From Micrococcus terreus (GTDB taxonomy: Bacteria > Actinomycetota > Actinomycetes > Actinomycetales > Micrococcaceae), in assembly GCF_900116905.1 (NCBI RefSeq), contig NZ_FPCG01000001.1, positions 463,217-527,216 on the forward strand: DNA of 64,000 nt. The letters are read 5' to 3'. Shown here piece after piece: positions 55,149-64,000 of the stretch (position 1 is its first letter; the number at the start of each line of letters is the position of its first letter). The notes under the pieces were generated by a model. It was not told the DNA's origin, made no database searches, and was given only the letters and a program-made list of their open reading frames with translations. The position numbers and the translations under genes are program-made.

Positions 55149-55187
55149 GTGTCATCCGCGTGATCTCGCCGTAATCGTTCCGTGATC
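55149..55187 (+). promoter_or_regulatory. Four direct repeats, 11-base period
   Basis: GTGTCA (55149), GTGATC (55160), GTAATC (55171) and GTGATC (55182) start exactly 11 bases apart, i.e. one face of the helix. Typical for cooperative binding by OmpR-family regulators such as MtrA. Confidence 0.55.
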
Positions 55188-55207
55188 TTTCGACGCTGGG
55201 AGATTTC

Positions 55208-55223
55208 TGTGAATCGGATCACA
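55208..55223. promoter_or_regulatory. CRP/GlxR-like site 2 upstream of rpf
   Basis: TGTGAATCGGATCACA is a full match to TGTGA-N6-TCACA, the CRP/GlxR consensus. It lies between the ankyrin gene end and the repeat array. Confidence 0.7.
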
Positions 55224-55239
55224 CCACTGCTGGCGTGGG

Positions 55240-55659
55240 TCATTCCGAGGATTCCCGGCGGTGGTCCAGCAGGGCGCGCATGGCGTCCAGACCGAACATC
55301 TCGACGACGGCCCGGGGGCTCTGAGCGCCGGCGTCCGGATCGGCACCTGCCTCCAGGAGGGCGCGGGTGGACCGCTCGTCCTGGACGAAGACGGCGCAGG
55401 TCAGCGCGGACTGCCCGCGAGCGTTCACCCGGTGCACATCCGCTCCGCGCTTCAGCAGCTCGAGCACCAGGTCCGGGTGTCCGTTGTAGGTCGCCAGGAT
55501 GAGCAGGGTGTCGCCCTTGTGGTCGGTGAGGTCCACGGGGATGCCCTGGTCGATGACGGAGGTCACCTCGTCGGTGCGCCCGTCGCGGGCCATGTCGAAG
55601 ACGGAGTTCAGGAACTCGATCTGCTCATCGGTCAGCGGGGGAGGTGTCTGCTCGCTCAT
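55240..55659 (-). CDS. Small ankyrin repeat protein
   Basis: A 139-residue cytoplasmic protein made of about three ankyrin repeats: DLTDHKGDTLLILATYNGHPD, VNARGQSALTCAVFVQ and the adjoining helices, after an N-terminal helix EQIEFLNSVFDMARDG. Such single-domain ankyrin proteins mediate protein contacts; in some actinobacteria they sit beside catalase genes, but not here. ATG 55659 lies six bases after a TACGCT box (leaderless), which decides the start over an upstream in-frame codon. Partner unknown. Confidence 0.88.
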   Translation of the reverse strand: MSEQTPPPLTDEQIEFLNSVFDMARDGRTDEVTSVIDQGIPVDLTDHKGDTLLILATYNGHPDLVLELLKRGADVHRVNARGQSALTCAVFVQDERSTRALLEAGADPDAGAQSPRAVVEMFGLDAMRALLDHRRESSE

Positions 55660-55665
55660 GTCTTC

Positions 55666-55671
55666 AGCGTA
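55666..55671 (-). promoter_or_regulatory. Leaderless -10 box (TACGCT) of ankyrin gene
   Basis: On the minus strand TACGCT lies six bases before the ATG at 55659. It is about 20 bases from the argG operator, so the two divergent promoters are close. Confidence 0.5.
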
Positions 55672-55692
55672 GGGCAGGGGGTCGCTTCCGTC

Positions 55693-55722
55693 TGCATAAA
55701 TATGTAGAGTGTTGCATAGACA
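55693..55722. promoter_or_regulatory. ArgR operator of argG
   Basis: TGCATAAATATGTA (55693-55706) and TGCATAGACA (55713-55722): TGCAT starts 20 bases apart, the same register as the argC operator. The first box overlaps a TAGAGT -10 candidate (55705-55710). Confidence 0.8.
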
Positions 55723-55794
55723 CGCTCTGACAGACCGTGGTGACCGCCGAACCGACCGGATGGACACCCCGCCCCATGTATGCAGGAGGCAGCA

Positions 55795-57057
55795 ATGACA
55801 GCTACACCCACCACCAAGGAACGGATCGTCCTGGCCTACTCGGGCGGACTGGACACCTCCGTGGCCATCGGCTGGATCGCCGAGGCCACCGGTGCTGAGG
55901 TCATCGCGGTGGCCGTGGACGTGGGACAGGGTGGTGAGTCACTGGAGACAGTGCGTCAGCGCGCACTGGACTGCGGTGCGGTCGAGGCCTATGTCGCCGA
56001 CGCGCGCGACGAGTTCGCCGAGCAGTACTGCATGCCCACGCTCAAGGCGAACGGCCTGTACATGGACGCGTACCCGTTGGTCTCGGCGATCTCTCGTCCG
56101 GTGATCGTGCGCCACCTGGTCGCCGCCGCACGCCAGTTCGGTGCCTCCACCGTCTCCCACGGCTGCACCGGGAAGGGCAACGACCAGGTCCGTTTCGAGG
56201 TCGGCATCCAGACGTTGGGCCCGGACCTGAAGTGCATCGCCCCGGTTCGCGACCTGGCGCTGACCCGGGACAAGGCGATCGACTATGCCGAGCGCAACAA
56301 CCTCCCCATCGCCACCACGAAGAAGAACCCCTTCTCCATCGACCAGAACGTCTGGGGCCGTGCTGTGGAGACCGGATTCCTGGAGGACATCTGGAACGGC
56401 CCCACCAAGGACGTGTACGACTACACCGATGACCCGGCCTTCCCGCCGGCGCCGGACGTGGTGACCATCACCTTCGACCAGGGCGTGCCCACGGCACTGG
56501 ATGGCCGCTCTCTGTCGCCGCTGCAGATCATCGAAGAGCTGAACCGCCGTGCCGGCGTGCAGGGGATCGGCCGGATCGACATCGTCGAGGACCGCCTGGT
56601 CGGCATCAAGTCCCGGGAGATCTACGAGGCTCCGGGCGCCATGGCCCTGATGGCCGCGCACCGCGAGCTGGAGAACATCACGCTGGAGCGGGAGCAGGCC
56701 AGGTTCAAGAAGACCGTGGACCAGCGCTGGACCGAGCTGGTGTACGACGGCCAGTGGTTCTCGCCGCTGAAGAAGAACCTGGATGCGTTTATCGACGAGT
56801 CCCAGAAGTACGTCTCGGGCGACATCCGCATGGAGCTGCACGGCGGCCGTGCGACCGTCCAGGGACGCCGTTCGGACACGTCGCTGTACGACTTCAACCT
56901 GGCCACCTACGACACCGGCGATGCCTTCGACCAGTCCTCGGCCCGTGGCTTCATCGACATCTTCGGCTTGTCCTCCAAGGTCGCCACCGAGCGCGATCAG
57001 CGGGTGCAGGGCCTGGAGTCGCTAGACGACGTCGCACCCCTGTCCCGGCAGGACTGA
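55795..57057 (+). CDS. argG: Argininosuccinate synthase
   Basis: 420-residue ATP-dependent ligase joining citrulline and aspartate. The N-type ATP pyrophosphatase P-loop is [30 protein letters not shown] and [13 protein letters not shown] are conserved. GGAGG lies five bases before ATG 55795, preferred over an in-frame ATG 15 bases upstream. It has its own ArgR operator and is followed by argH after 63 bases. Confidence 0.98.
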   Translation: MTATPTTKERIVLAYSGGLDTSVAIGWIAEATGAEVIAVAVDVGQGGESLETVRQRALDCGAVEAYVADARDEFAEQYCMPTLKANGLYMDAYPLVSAISRPVIVRHLVAAARQFGASTVSHGCTGKGNDQVRFEVGIQTLGPDLKCIAPVRDLALTRDKAIDYAERNNLPIATTKKNPFSIDQNVWGRAVETGFLEDIWNGPTKDVYDYTDDPAFPPAPDVVTITFDQGVPTALDGRSLSPLQIIEELNRRAGVQGIGRIDIVEDRLVGIKSREIYEAPGAMALMAAHRELENITLEREQARFKKTVDQRWTELVYDGQWFSPLKKNLDAFIDESQKYVSGDIRMELHGGRATVQGRRSDTSLYDFNLATYDTGDAFDQSSARGFIDIFGLSSKVATERDQRVQGLESLDDVAPLSRQD

Positions 57058-59297
<2,240 letters not shown>

Positions 59298-59432
59298 CCT
59301 TCGTAACGTCCGGTTCACCGAGGTCGCTGTACCATGGATGGTCATTCGTACCGGCGGTCCAAGACCTCTCCAGCAGAGGGGGATGTGGAGCGTCGGCGTC
59401 CGAACCGAGGGTGAGCCGAGGGCACGCTGAGC

Positions 59433-61703
59433 ATGACTGATGTGGTTCCTGTCCAACACGACGACCTGGAGCATGAGCGTGCGTACGTCGCCGGGCTCTA
59501 CACCCGGCTGGACGAGCTGCGTGCTGAGAAGGAGCAGCAGCTGGCACGCGTCCGGAAGTCTGGCGCGCAGGGGTCGTTGCAGAACATGTCCGAGCGGGAC
59601 GCCTTCGCCTCTCTCTACGAGGACCGTCTGGCACAGCTCTATGCGGTGGACGACCGGCTGGTGTTCGGCCGATTGGACCTGGACAGCGGGGATGAACGGT
59701 ACATCGGCCGCATCGGTCTGACCGATGAGGACCAGCACCGGCTGATGGTGGACTGGCGTGCACCGGAGGCGGGCGCGTTCTATCAGGCCACCGCGCACCA
59801 GCGCCTGGGCGTACGGCTGCGCCGGCACCTGATGCTGCGAGGGCGCACCGTCGTGGACCTCGAGGACGACATCCTGGACGCCACTCTGCTGGAGGACGGC
59901 GCTCATCAGACCCACGGCTCCGGGGCCCTGCTGGCTGCCGTGACCGCCAAGCGAACGGGACGGATGGGTGACATCGTCGCCACCATCCAGTCCGAGCAGG
60001 ACGCCATCATCCGGTCACCCCTCAAGGGCGTGCTGGTGGTCCAGGGCGGTCCGGGCACGGGCAAGACCGCCGTGGCACTGCACCGGGCCGCGTACCTGCT
60101 GTACACCCACCGGGACCGGCTGAAGTCGGCCGGCGTGCTGCTCGTGGGCCCGTCGCAGTCCTTCATGCGGTACATCGACCGTGTGCTGCCGTCTCTGGGG
60201 GAGACCGGCGTGGTCATGTCCTCGCTGGGTCGGCTGATGCCCGGGGTGAAGGCGGTGGCCGAGCATGACCGCCGGGTGGCCGAGATCAAGGGGCGGTTGG
60301 AGATGGCACAGATCATCGCGGCCGCCGTTGCCGGTCGGCAGCGCCTGCCCCAGGGCAAGCGTCGGATGATGGTCGGCGGGACGCCTCTGACGCTGCGTCC
60401 GAACCAGGTCAAGCGCGCCAGGGACCGAGCCCGCGCCACCGGCAAGCCGCACAACGAGGCCCGGGCCACCTTTGTCAAGATCCTGTTGCGCGAGCTGACC
60501 GATCAGCTGCGCGAGGAGCTGGAGGCCTCATCCGGCACTGGCAATACGGCTGATCGGTCCTATCTGGCCGAGGACGTGCGCAGTGCACGCGATGTGCGGG
60601 TGGCCCTGAACCTGTGCTGGATGCCCCTGACACCCCAGAAGCTGCTCTCGGACTTGTTCGCTCGGCCGGACCTGTTGGCCGCCGCGGCACCGCAGCTGAC
60701 GGAGGCCGAACGGTCCCTGCTGATCCGTGACGCGGATGCCCCGTGGACCGAGGCCGACGTGCCGCTGCTGGACGAGGCCGCCGAGCTGTTGGGTGATCTG
60801 GACCCCAGCGCTGAGCGGACCCAGGCCGCGCTGGAGGCTCAGCGCAAGCGGGACCTGGCCAATGCTGAGGCCACCCTGCAGAACGTCAACGCCGCGCTGG
60901 AGGAGATCGGCGTCGACGGTTCCATCACCGCTGAAGAGCTGATGGAGGCCAACCAGGCCACTGAACGGTGGGTCTCGGCGGCCGAACGTGCCTCCACTGA
61001 TCGCACCTGGACCTACGGCCATGTGGTGGTGGATGAGGCCCAAGAGCTCTCACCCATGCAATGGCGCCTGCTGTTCCGGCGCTGCCCGATGAAGTCCTTC
61101 ACGATCGTCGGGGACATCGCTCAGGCCTCGTCGGCTGCCGGAGCCGCTTCGTGGCGGTCAGCGTTGGAGCCGTTCACCGGGTCCCGCTACGAGCTGGTGG
61201 AGCTCACCGTCAACTACCGGACCCCGTCGCGGATCACCACTCTGGCGGCACAGGTCGCCCAGGCTGCTGGACTGCGGGTCTCCACTCCACAGGCGGTGCG
61301 TGAGGGCGAGTGGGAGCCGATCATCCGGTGCCTGGCGGAGTCGGAACTGGAGAATGGTCTGGCTGACGGGGTTCGGGAGGACCTGGGACGCATCGATGGG
61401 GGACTGCTGGCCGTGATCGTCCCTCGTGGTCGTGAGGTCGCGGTGGCCACCCTGCTCACGAGCACGTACGGAGAACGGGTGGGCTCAGGCAGCGGGGGAG
61501 CGGGGCAGGACATCGTCGTCACCACTGCGGCTGAGGCCAAGGGGCTGGAGTTCGACGCCGTGGTGATCGTGGACCCTGTCGTTCTGGTGGAGGAGGCGGG
61601 CGGGCTGGTCGGTGACCTCTATGTGGCCATGACACGGGCCACGCAGACCTTGCGCGTACTGTGTACAGGTGGCCTGCCTGACGGGCTGACCCCCACCGAG
61701 TGA
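59433..61703 (+). CDS. HelD-like RNA polymerase-recycling ATPase
   Basis: A 756-residue UvrD-like superfamily 1 ATPase of the HelD class, which removes stalled or rifamycin-bound RNA polymerase from DNA. N-terminal coiled coil (about 5-60, HERAYVAGLYTRLDELRAEKE), Walker A VVQGGPGTGKTAVALHRAA at about 202-220, Walker B VVDEAQELSPMQW near 533, and C-terminal motifs including LTVNYRTPSRI and AEAKGLEFDAVVIVDP. Short total length and the early P-loop fit actinobacterial class II HelD/HelR. No antibiotic-specific promoter element was found. ATG 59433 with AGGG a few bases upstream. Confidence 0.88.
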   Translation: MTDVVPVQHDDLEHERAYVAGLYTRLDELRAEKEQQLARVRKSGAQGSLQNMSERDAFASLYEDRLAQLYAVDDRLVFGRLDLDSGDERYIGRIGLTDEDQHRLMVDWRAPEAGAFYQATAHQRLGVRLRRHLMLRGRTVVDLEDDILDATLLEDGAHQTHGSGALLAAVTAKRTGRMGDIVATIQSEQDAIIRSPLKGVLVVQGGPGTGKTAVALHRAAYLLYTHRDRLKSAGVLLVGPSQSFMRYIDRVLPSLGETGVVMSSLGRLMPGVKAVAEHDRRVAEIKGRLEMAQIIAAAVAGRQRLPQGKRRMMVGGTPLTLRPNQVKRARDRARATGKPHNEARATFVKILLRELTDQLREELEASSGTGNTADRSYLAEDVRSARDVRVALNLCWMPLTPQKLLSDLFARPDLLAAAAPQLTEAERSLLIRDADAPWTEADVPLLDEAAELLGDLDPSAERTQAALEAQRKRDLANAEATLQNVNAALEEIGVDGSITAEELMEANQATERWVSAAERASTDRTWTYGHVVVDEAQELSPMQWRLLFRRCPMKSFTIVGDIAQASSAAGAASWRSALEPFTGSRYELVELTVNYRTPSRITTLAAQVAQAAGLRVSTPQAVREGEWEPIIRCLAESELENGLADGVREDLGRIDGGLLAVIVPRGREVAVATLLTSTYGERVGSGSGGAGQDIVVTTAAEAKGLEFDAVVIVDPVVLVEEAGGLVGDLYVAMTRATQTLRVLCTGGLPDGLTPTE

Positions 61704-61767
61704 TCTCTGCCCAAGGGCACCTGTGCAACACCCCGTCCATGAGGCGGAATCCGGCTCGGACGCCTGA

Positions 61768-61773
61768 TAGGTT
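61768..61773 (+). promoter_or_regulatory. Leaderless -10 box (TAGGTT) of tyrS
   Basis: TAGGTT lies six bases before the tyrS GTG; no ribosome binding site. No T-box leader is present. Confidence 0.55.
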
Positions 61774-61779
61774 CGCTTC

Positions 61780-63129
61780 GTGACCACCGTTTCTGATGCC
61801 TCGACCTCCAGCCCGGTGAACCCGGTGCTGGCCACCCAGTCCAATGACCCGTCCTTCGCCAACATCTGGCAGGAGCTCAAGTGGCGCGGACTGGTCCATG
61901 TCTCCACGGACGAGCAGGCTCTCGAGGAGCTGCTCGCTGGTGACCCGGTCACCTATTACTGCGGCTTCGATCCCACCGCCCCGTCCCTGCACCTGGGCAA
62001 CCTGGTCCAGATCCTGGTGCTGCGTCGGCTTCAGCTGGCCGGCCACCGTCCGCTGGGGCTGGTCGGGGGTTCCACCGGTCTGATCGGCGATCCGAAGGAG
62101 ACCGCCGAGCGGGTGCTCAACCCCAAGGAGAGGGTGAACGAGTGGGTCGGCTACCTGCGCGGCCAGATCGAGCGCTTCCTCTCCTTCGACGGCGACAATG
62201 CAGCGCGCATGGTCAACAACCTGGACTGGACCGCCCCGATGAGTGCACTGGACTTCCTGCGGGAGGTCGGCAAGTACTACCGAGTGGGCACCATGATCAA
62301 GAAGGAGACGGTCGCCAAACGGCTGAATTCGGACGAGGGCATCTCCTACACCGAATTCTCCTACCAGGTGCTGCAGGGGATGGACTTCCTGAACCTGTAC
62401 CGCGAGCACGGGTGCATCCTGCAGACCGGTGGATCGGACCAGTGGGGCAATCTGACCTCTGGCACGGACCTGATCCGCAAGGTGGAGGGCGTCGCTGCCC
62501 ACGCCATCGGTACACCGCTGATCACCAATGCGGACGGCACCAAGTTCGGCAAGTCGGAGGGCAACGCCATCTGGTTGGATCCGAAGCTGTGCTCGCCGTA
62601 CACGTTCTACCAGTTCTGGCTCAACACCTCGGATGAGGACGTGGTCGCCCGGCTCAAGGTCTTCACCTTCCTGCACCGGGACCGGATCGAAGAGCTGGCG
62701 GCCAAGGTCGAGGCTGAGCCGTTCCGGCGCGAGGCCCAGAAGACGCTGGCCTGGGAGGTCACCTCCCTGGTGCACGGCGAAGATGCCACGCAGAAGGTGG
62801 TCGACGCATCGGCAGCCATCTTCGGCGGCGGAGACCTGGCCGGCATCGACGAGTCCACCTTGGCCTCAGCCACGGCGGAACTCCCGACGGCGGCCCCGGG
62901 ATTGGGTGCAGCCGGCCCCGTCGGCATCGTGGATCTGCTGGTCGCCACGAAGCTGGCCACCTCCAACTCGGATGCTCGCCGCACGGTGGGGGACGGCGGC
63001 GCGTCGGTGAACAACATCAAGGTCAGTGACGTCGAGGCGACCTTCGGACCAGACCAGGCGCTGCACGGCCGGTACCTGTTGGTCCGCAGAGGCAAGAAGA
63101 AGATGGCCATGGTCGACCTCCAGAGGTGA
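61780..63129 (+). CDS. tyrS: Tyrosyl-tRNA synthetase
   Basis: 449-residue class I synthetase. The HIGH-like motif is LHLGN within CGFDPTAPSLHLGNLVQILV; the KMSKS-like motif is KFGKS; QTGGSDQWGN recognises tyrosine. A C-terminal S4 RNA-binding domain (about 378-449) ends the protein. The first 25 residues are Ser/Thr/Pro-rich and variable. GTG start on a probably leaderless mRNA. Immediately upstream of the rRNA promoter region. Confidence 0.98.
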   Translation: MTTVSDASTSSPVNPVLATQSNDPSFANIWQELKWRGLVHVSTDEQALEELLAGDPVTYYCGFDPTAPSLHLGNLVQILVLRRLQLAGHRPLGLVGGSTGLIGDPKETAERVLNPKERVNEWVGYLRGQIERFLSFDGDNAARMVNNLDWTAPMSALDFLREVGKYYRVGTMIKKETVAKRLNSDEGISYTEFSYQVLQGMDFLNLYREHGCILQTGGSDQWGNLTSGTDLIRKVEGVAAHAIGTPLITNADGTKFGKSEGNAIWLDPKLCSPYTFYQFWLNTSDEDVVARLKVFTFLHRDRIEELAAKVEAEPFRREAQKTLAWEVTSLVHGEDATQKVVDASAAIFGGGDLAGIDESTLASATAELPTAAPGLGAAGPVGIVDLLVATKLATSNSDARRTVGDGGASVNNIKVSDVEATFGPDQALHGRYLLVRRGKKKMAMVDLQR

Positions 63130-63199
63130 CCAGCACCACACGGAAAGATCTGCGGTGACCTCCACCTCTGTGCACGGTGGCAGCGCGCGGCAGCACAGC

Positions 63200-63251
63200 C
63201 CGAAGAGGGTCGGCATCATCGCAAGAACCGCGAGATTCCGGCCCTCTTCGG
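63200..63251 (+). terminator. Probable tyrS terminator
   Basis: 14-bp stem (63200-63213 with 63238-63251, one G-U pair) and a 24-base loop, 71 bases after tyrS. Confidence 0.6.
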
Positions 63252-63312
63252 CACTCCGGACACCTCACTGTCGCCCCTGACCGGACGCATCCGACAGAGC
63301 CGGACGGCCGAT

Positions 63313-63342
63313 TTGGCACCCTCCGAAAAGTGTGTGTATAGT
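63313..63342 (+). promoter_or_regulatory. rrn promoter P1
   Basis: TTGGCA (63313-63318), 18-base spacer, TATAGT (63337-63342): good primary sigma factor match. Confidence 0.7.
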
Positions 63343-63408
63343 TTCTCGAGTCGCCAGCCGCGGAAGCGGGAACATCGGCGGCCAACCCCGAACTGAGAAT
63401 TCAGACCC

Positions 63409-63437
63409 TGGACTGTCGCGCTCACAAGTGCTACGGT
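63409..63437 (+). promoter_or_regulatory. rrn promoter P2
   Basis: TGGACT (63409-63414), 17-base spacer, TACGGT (63432-63437): weaker match, in correct order and spacing. Confidence 0.5.
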
Positions 63438-63498
63438 AAGGGGCCGGTCGAGGATCGGGACAGACCACAACTTCATGGAAATCAACGGTTCAGCCGAT

Positions 63499-63528
63499 TT
63501 GACAGCCACGAAGAACGCGGTCTAAGAT
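63499..63528 (+). promoter_or_regulatory. rrn promoter P3
   Basis: TTGACA (63499-63504), 18-base spacer, TAAGAT (63523-63528): consensus -35 box; probably the main promoter. Confidence 0.75.
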
Positions 63529-63604
63529 TGAAAATCGCTGGATAACGAAAGACGAGAAAACAGCTCGAAGAAATCGAGAACCTCGGGAAGAGTTATCACA
63601 AGCC

Positions 63605-63630
63605 TGTTGTTTGAGAACTCAATAGTGTGC
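63605..63630 (+). promoter_or_regulatory. rRNA antitermination leader (boxA-like)
   Basis: The segment TGTTGTTTGAGAACTCAATA and the following bases match the conserved rRNA leader antitermination region of actinobacteria (NusB/NusG-dependent). Confidence 0.7.
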
Positions 63631-63778
63631 CAAGTTTGTTGATGCCAAGTATTTGATTATTTGGTTGCCATCACTTCATTGCACCCCCGTGTGGTGGGTG
63701 GTGGTTGCCGGGATGAGCTTGGGGGTTGTTGCTGCTGGTTTTCCGCTGGTGGTGATGGTTCTCGAGTGCTTTTTGTTT

Positions 63779-64000
<222 letters not shown>

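Larger units (their letters stand above)
63130..63778 (+). promoter_or_regulatory. rRNA operon promoter and leader region
   Basis: 649 bases between tyrS and 16S rRNA, noticeably more A/T-rich than the rest of the window from about 63480 onward. It contains the tyrS terminator, three candidate promoters, an antitermination-like sequence and a G/T-rich leader (63660-63775) that would pair with sequence after the 16S gene for RNase III processing. Confidence 0.75.

Overview
The window is about 64 kb of high-GC chromosome from an actinobacterium of the family Micrococcaceae (Micrococcus, Kocuria, Nesterenkonia, Citricoccus or Arthrobacter type). Three things support this: the order mtrA-mtrB-lpqB-comF-hpf-secA next to pdtaS and whiB1, a LysM-tailed resuscitation-promoting factor of the Micrococcus kind, and the first 220 bases of a 16S rRNA gene at the right end. 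The sequence alone does not let me name the genus. It looks like stable core chromosome: I see no transposase, integrase, CRISPR array, attachment site or tRNA gene.

Layout. 1-4.6 kb: a leftward operon of a GPDPase-type membrane protein, DUF4129, DUF4350, a MoxR AAA+ ATPase and the first bases of a DUF58 protein. 4.7-9 kb: the mtrA-mtrB-lpqB cell-envelope signalling operon. 9-15 kb: a ComF-like phosphoribosyltransferase, hibernation factor hpf, a YcaQ-type glycosylase and secA. 15-20 kb: poorly characterised actinobacterial genes (Rv3235 family, LysM membrane protein, unknown protein, small HTH protein, SAF protein, ParA/CpaE-like ATPase with a degenerate P-loop). 20-28 kb: the giant NAD-glutamate dehydrogenase, pdtaS, whiB1, a small membrane protein and a DUF1844 protein. 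28-31 kb: infC-rpmI-rplT and a TrmH methyltransferase; infC starts with AUU behind a leader that holds a terminator-like hairpin. 31-36 kb: GlsB-type membrane protein, MFS pump, NUDIX hydrolase, an Rv2578c-type radical SAM protein with a LexA-like box at its start, pyroglutamyl peptidase and a small HEXXH protein. 36-47 kb: pheST, a phosphopantetheinyl transferase, an M1 aminopeptidase and a one-module Pls/PosA-family NRPS-like protein, then a quinone oxidoreductase. 47-58.6 kb: arginine biosynthesis as argCJBDFR and argGH, each behind a paired ArgR operator, with a lipoprotein gene, rpf and an ankyrin gene lying in the opposite direction between them. 58.6-64 kb: 3-methyladenine glycosylase, a HelD-type RNA polymerase-recycling ATPase, tyrS and the rRNA operon promoter region.

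How the parts connect. The arginine genes form one ArgR regulon that includes argR itself. MtrAB-LpqB senses and regulates envelope growth, and the rpf upstream region carries both CRP/GlxR palindromes and 11-bp-spaced direct repeats of the type bound by OmpR-class regulators such as MtrA. The PosA-like protein, the transferase that could activate its carrier domain, and an aminopeptidase translationally coupled to it look like a small undescribed peptide or aminoacyl-conjugate system.

A recurrent promoter pattern is a TANNNT box six (once seven) bases before the initiation codon with no ribosome binding site, seen at nine or more genes. This implies that leaderless mRNAs are common here. Coordinates use the start codon I consider most likely; alternatives are given where they matter.
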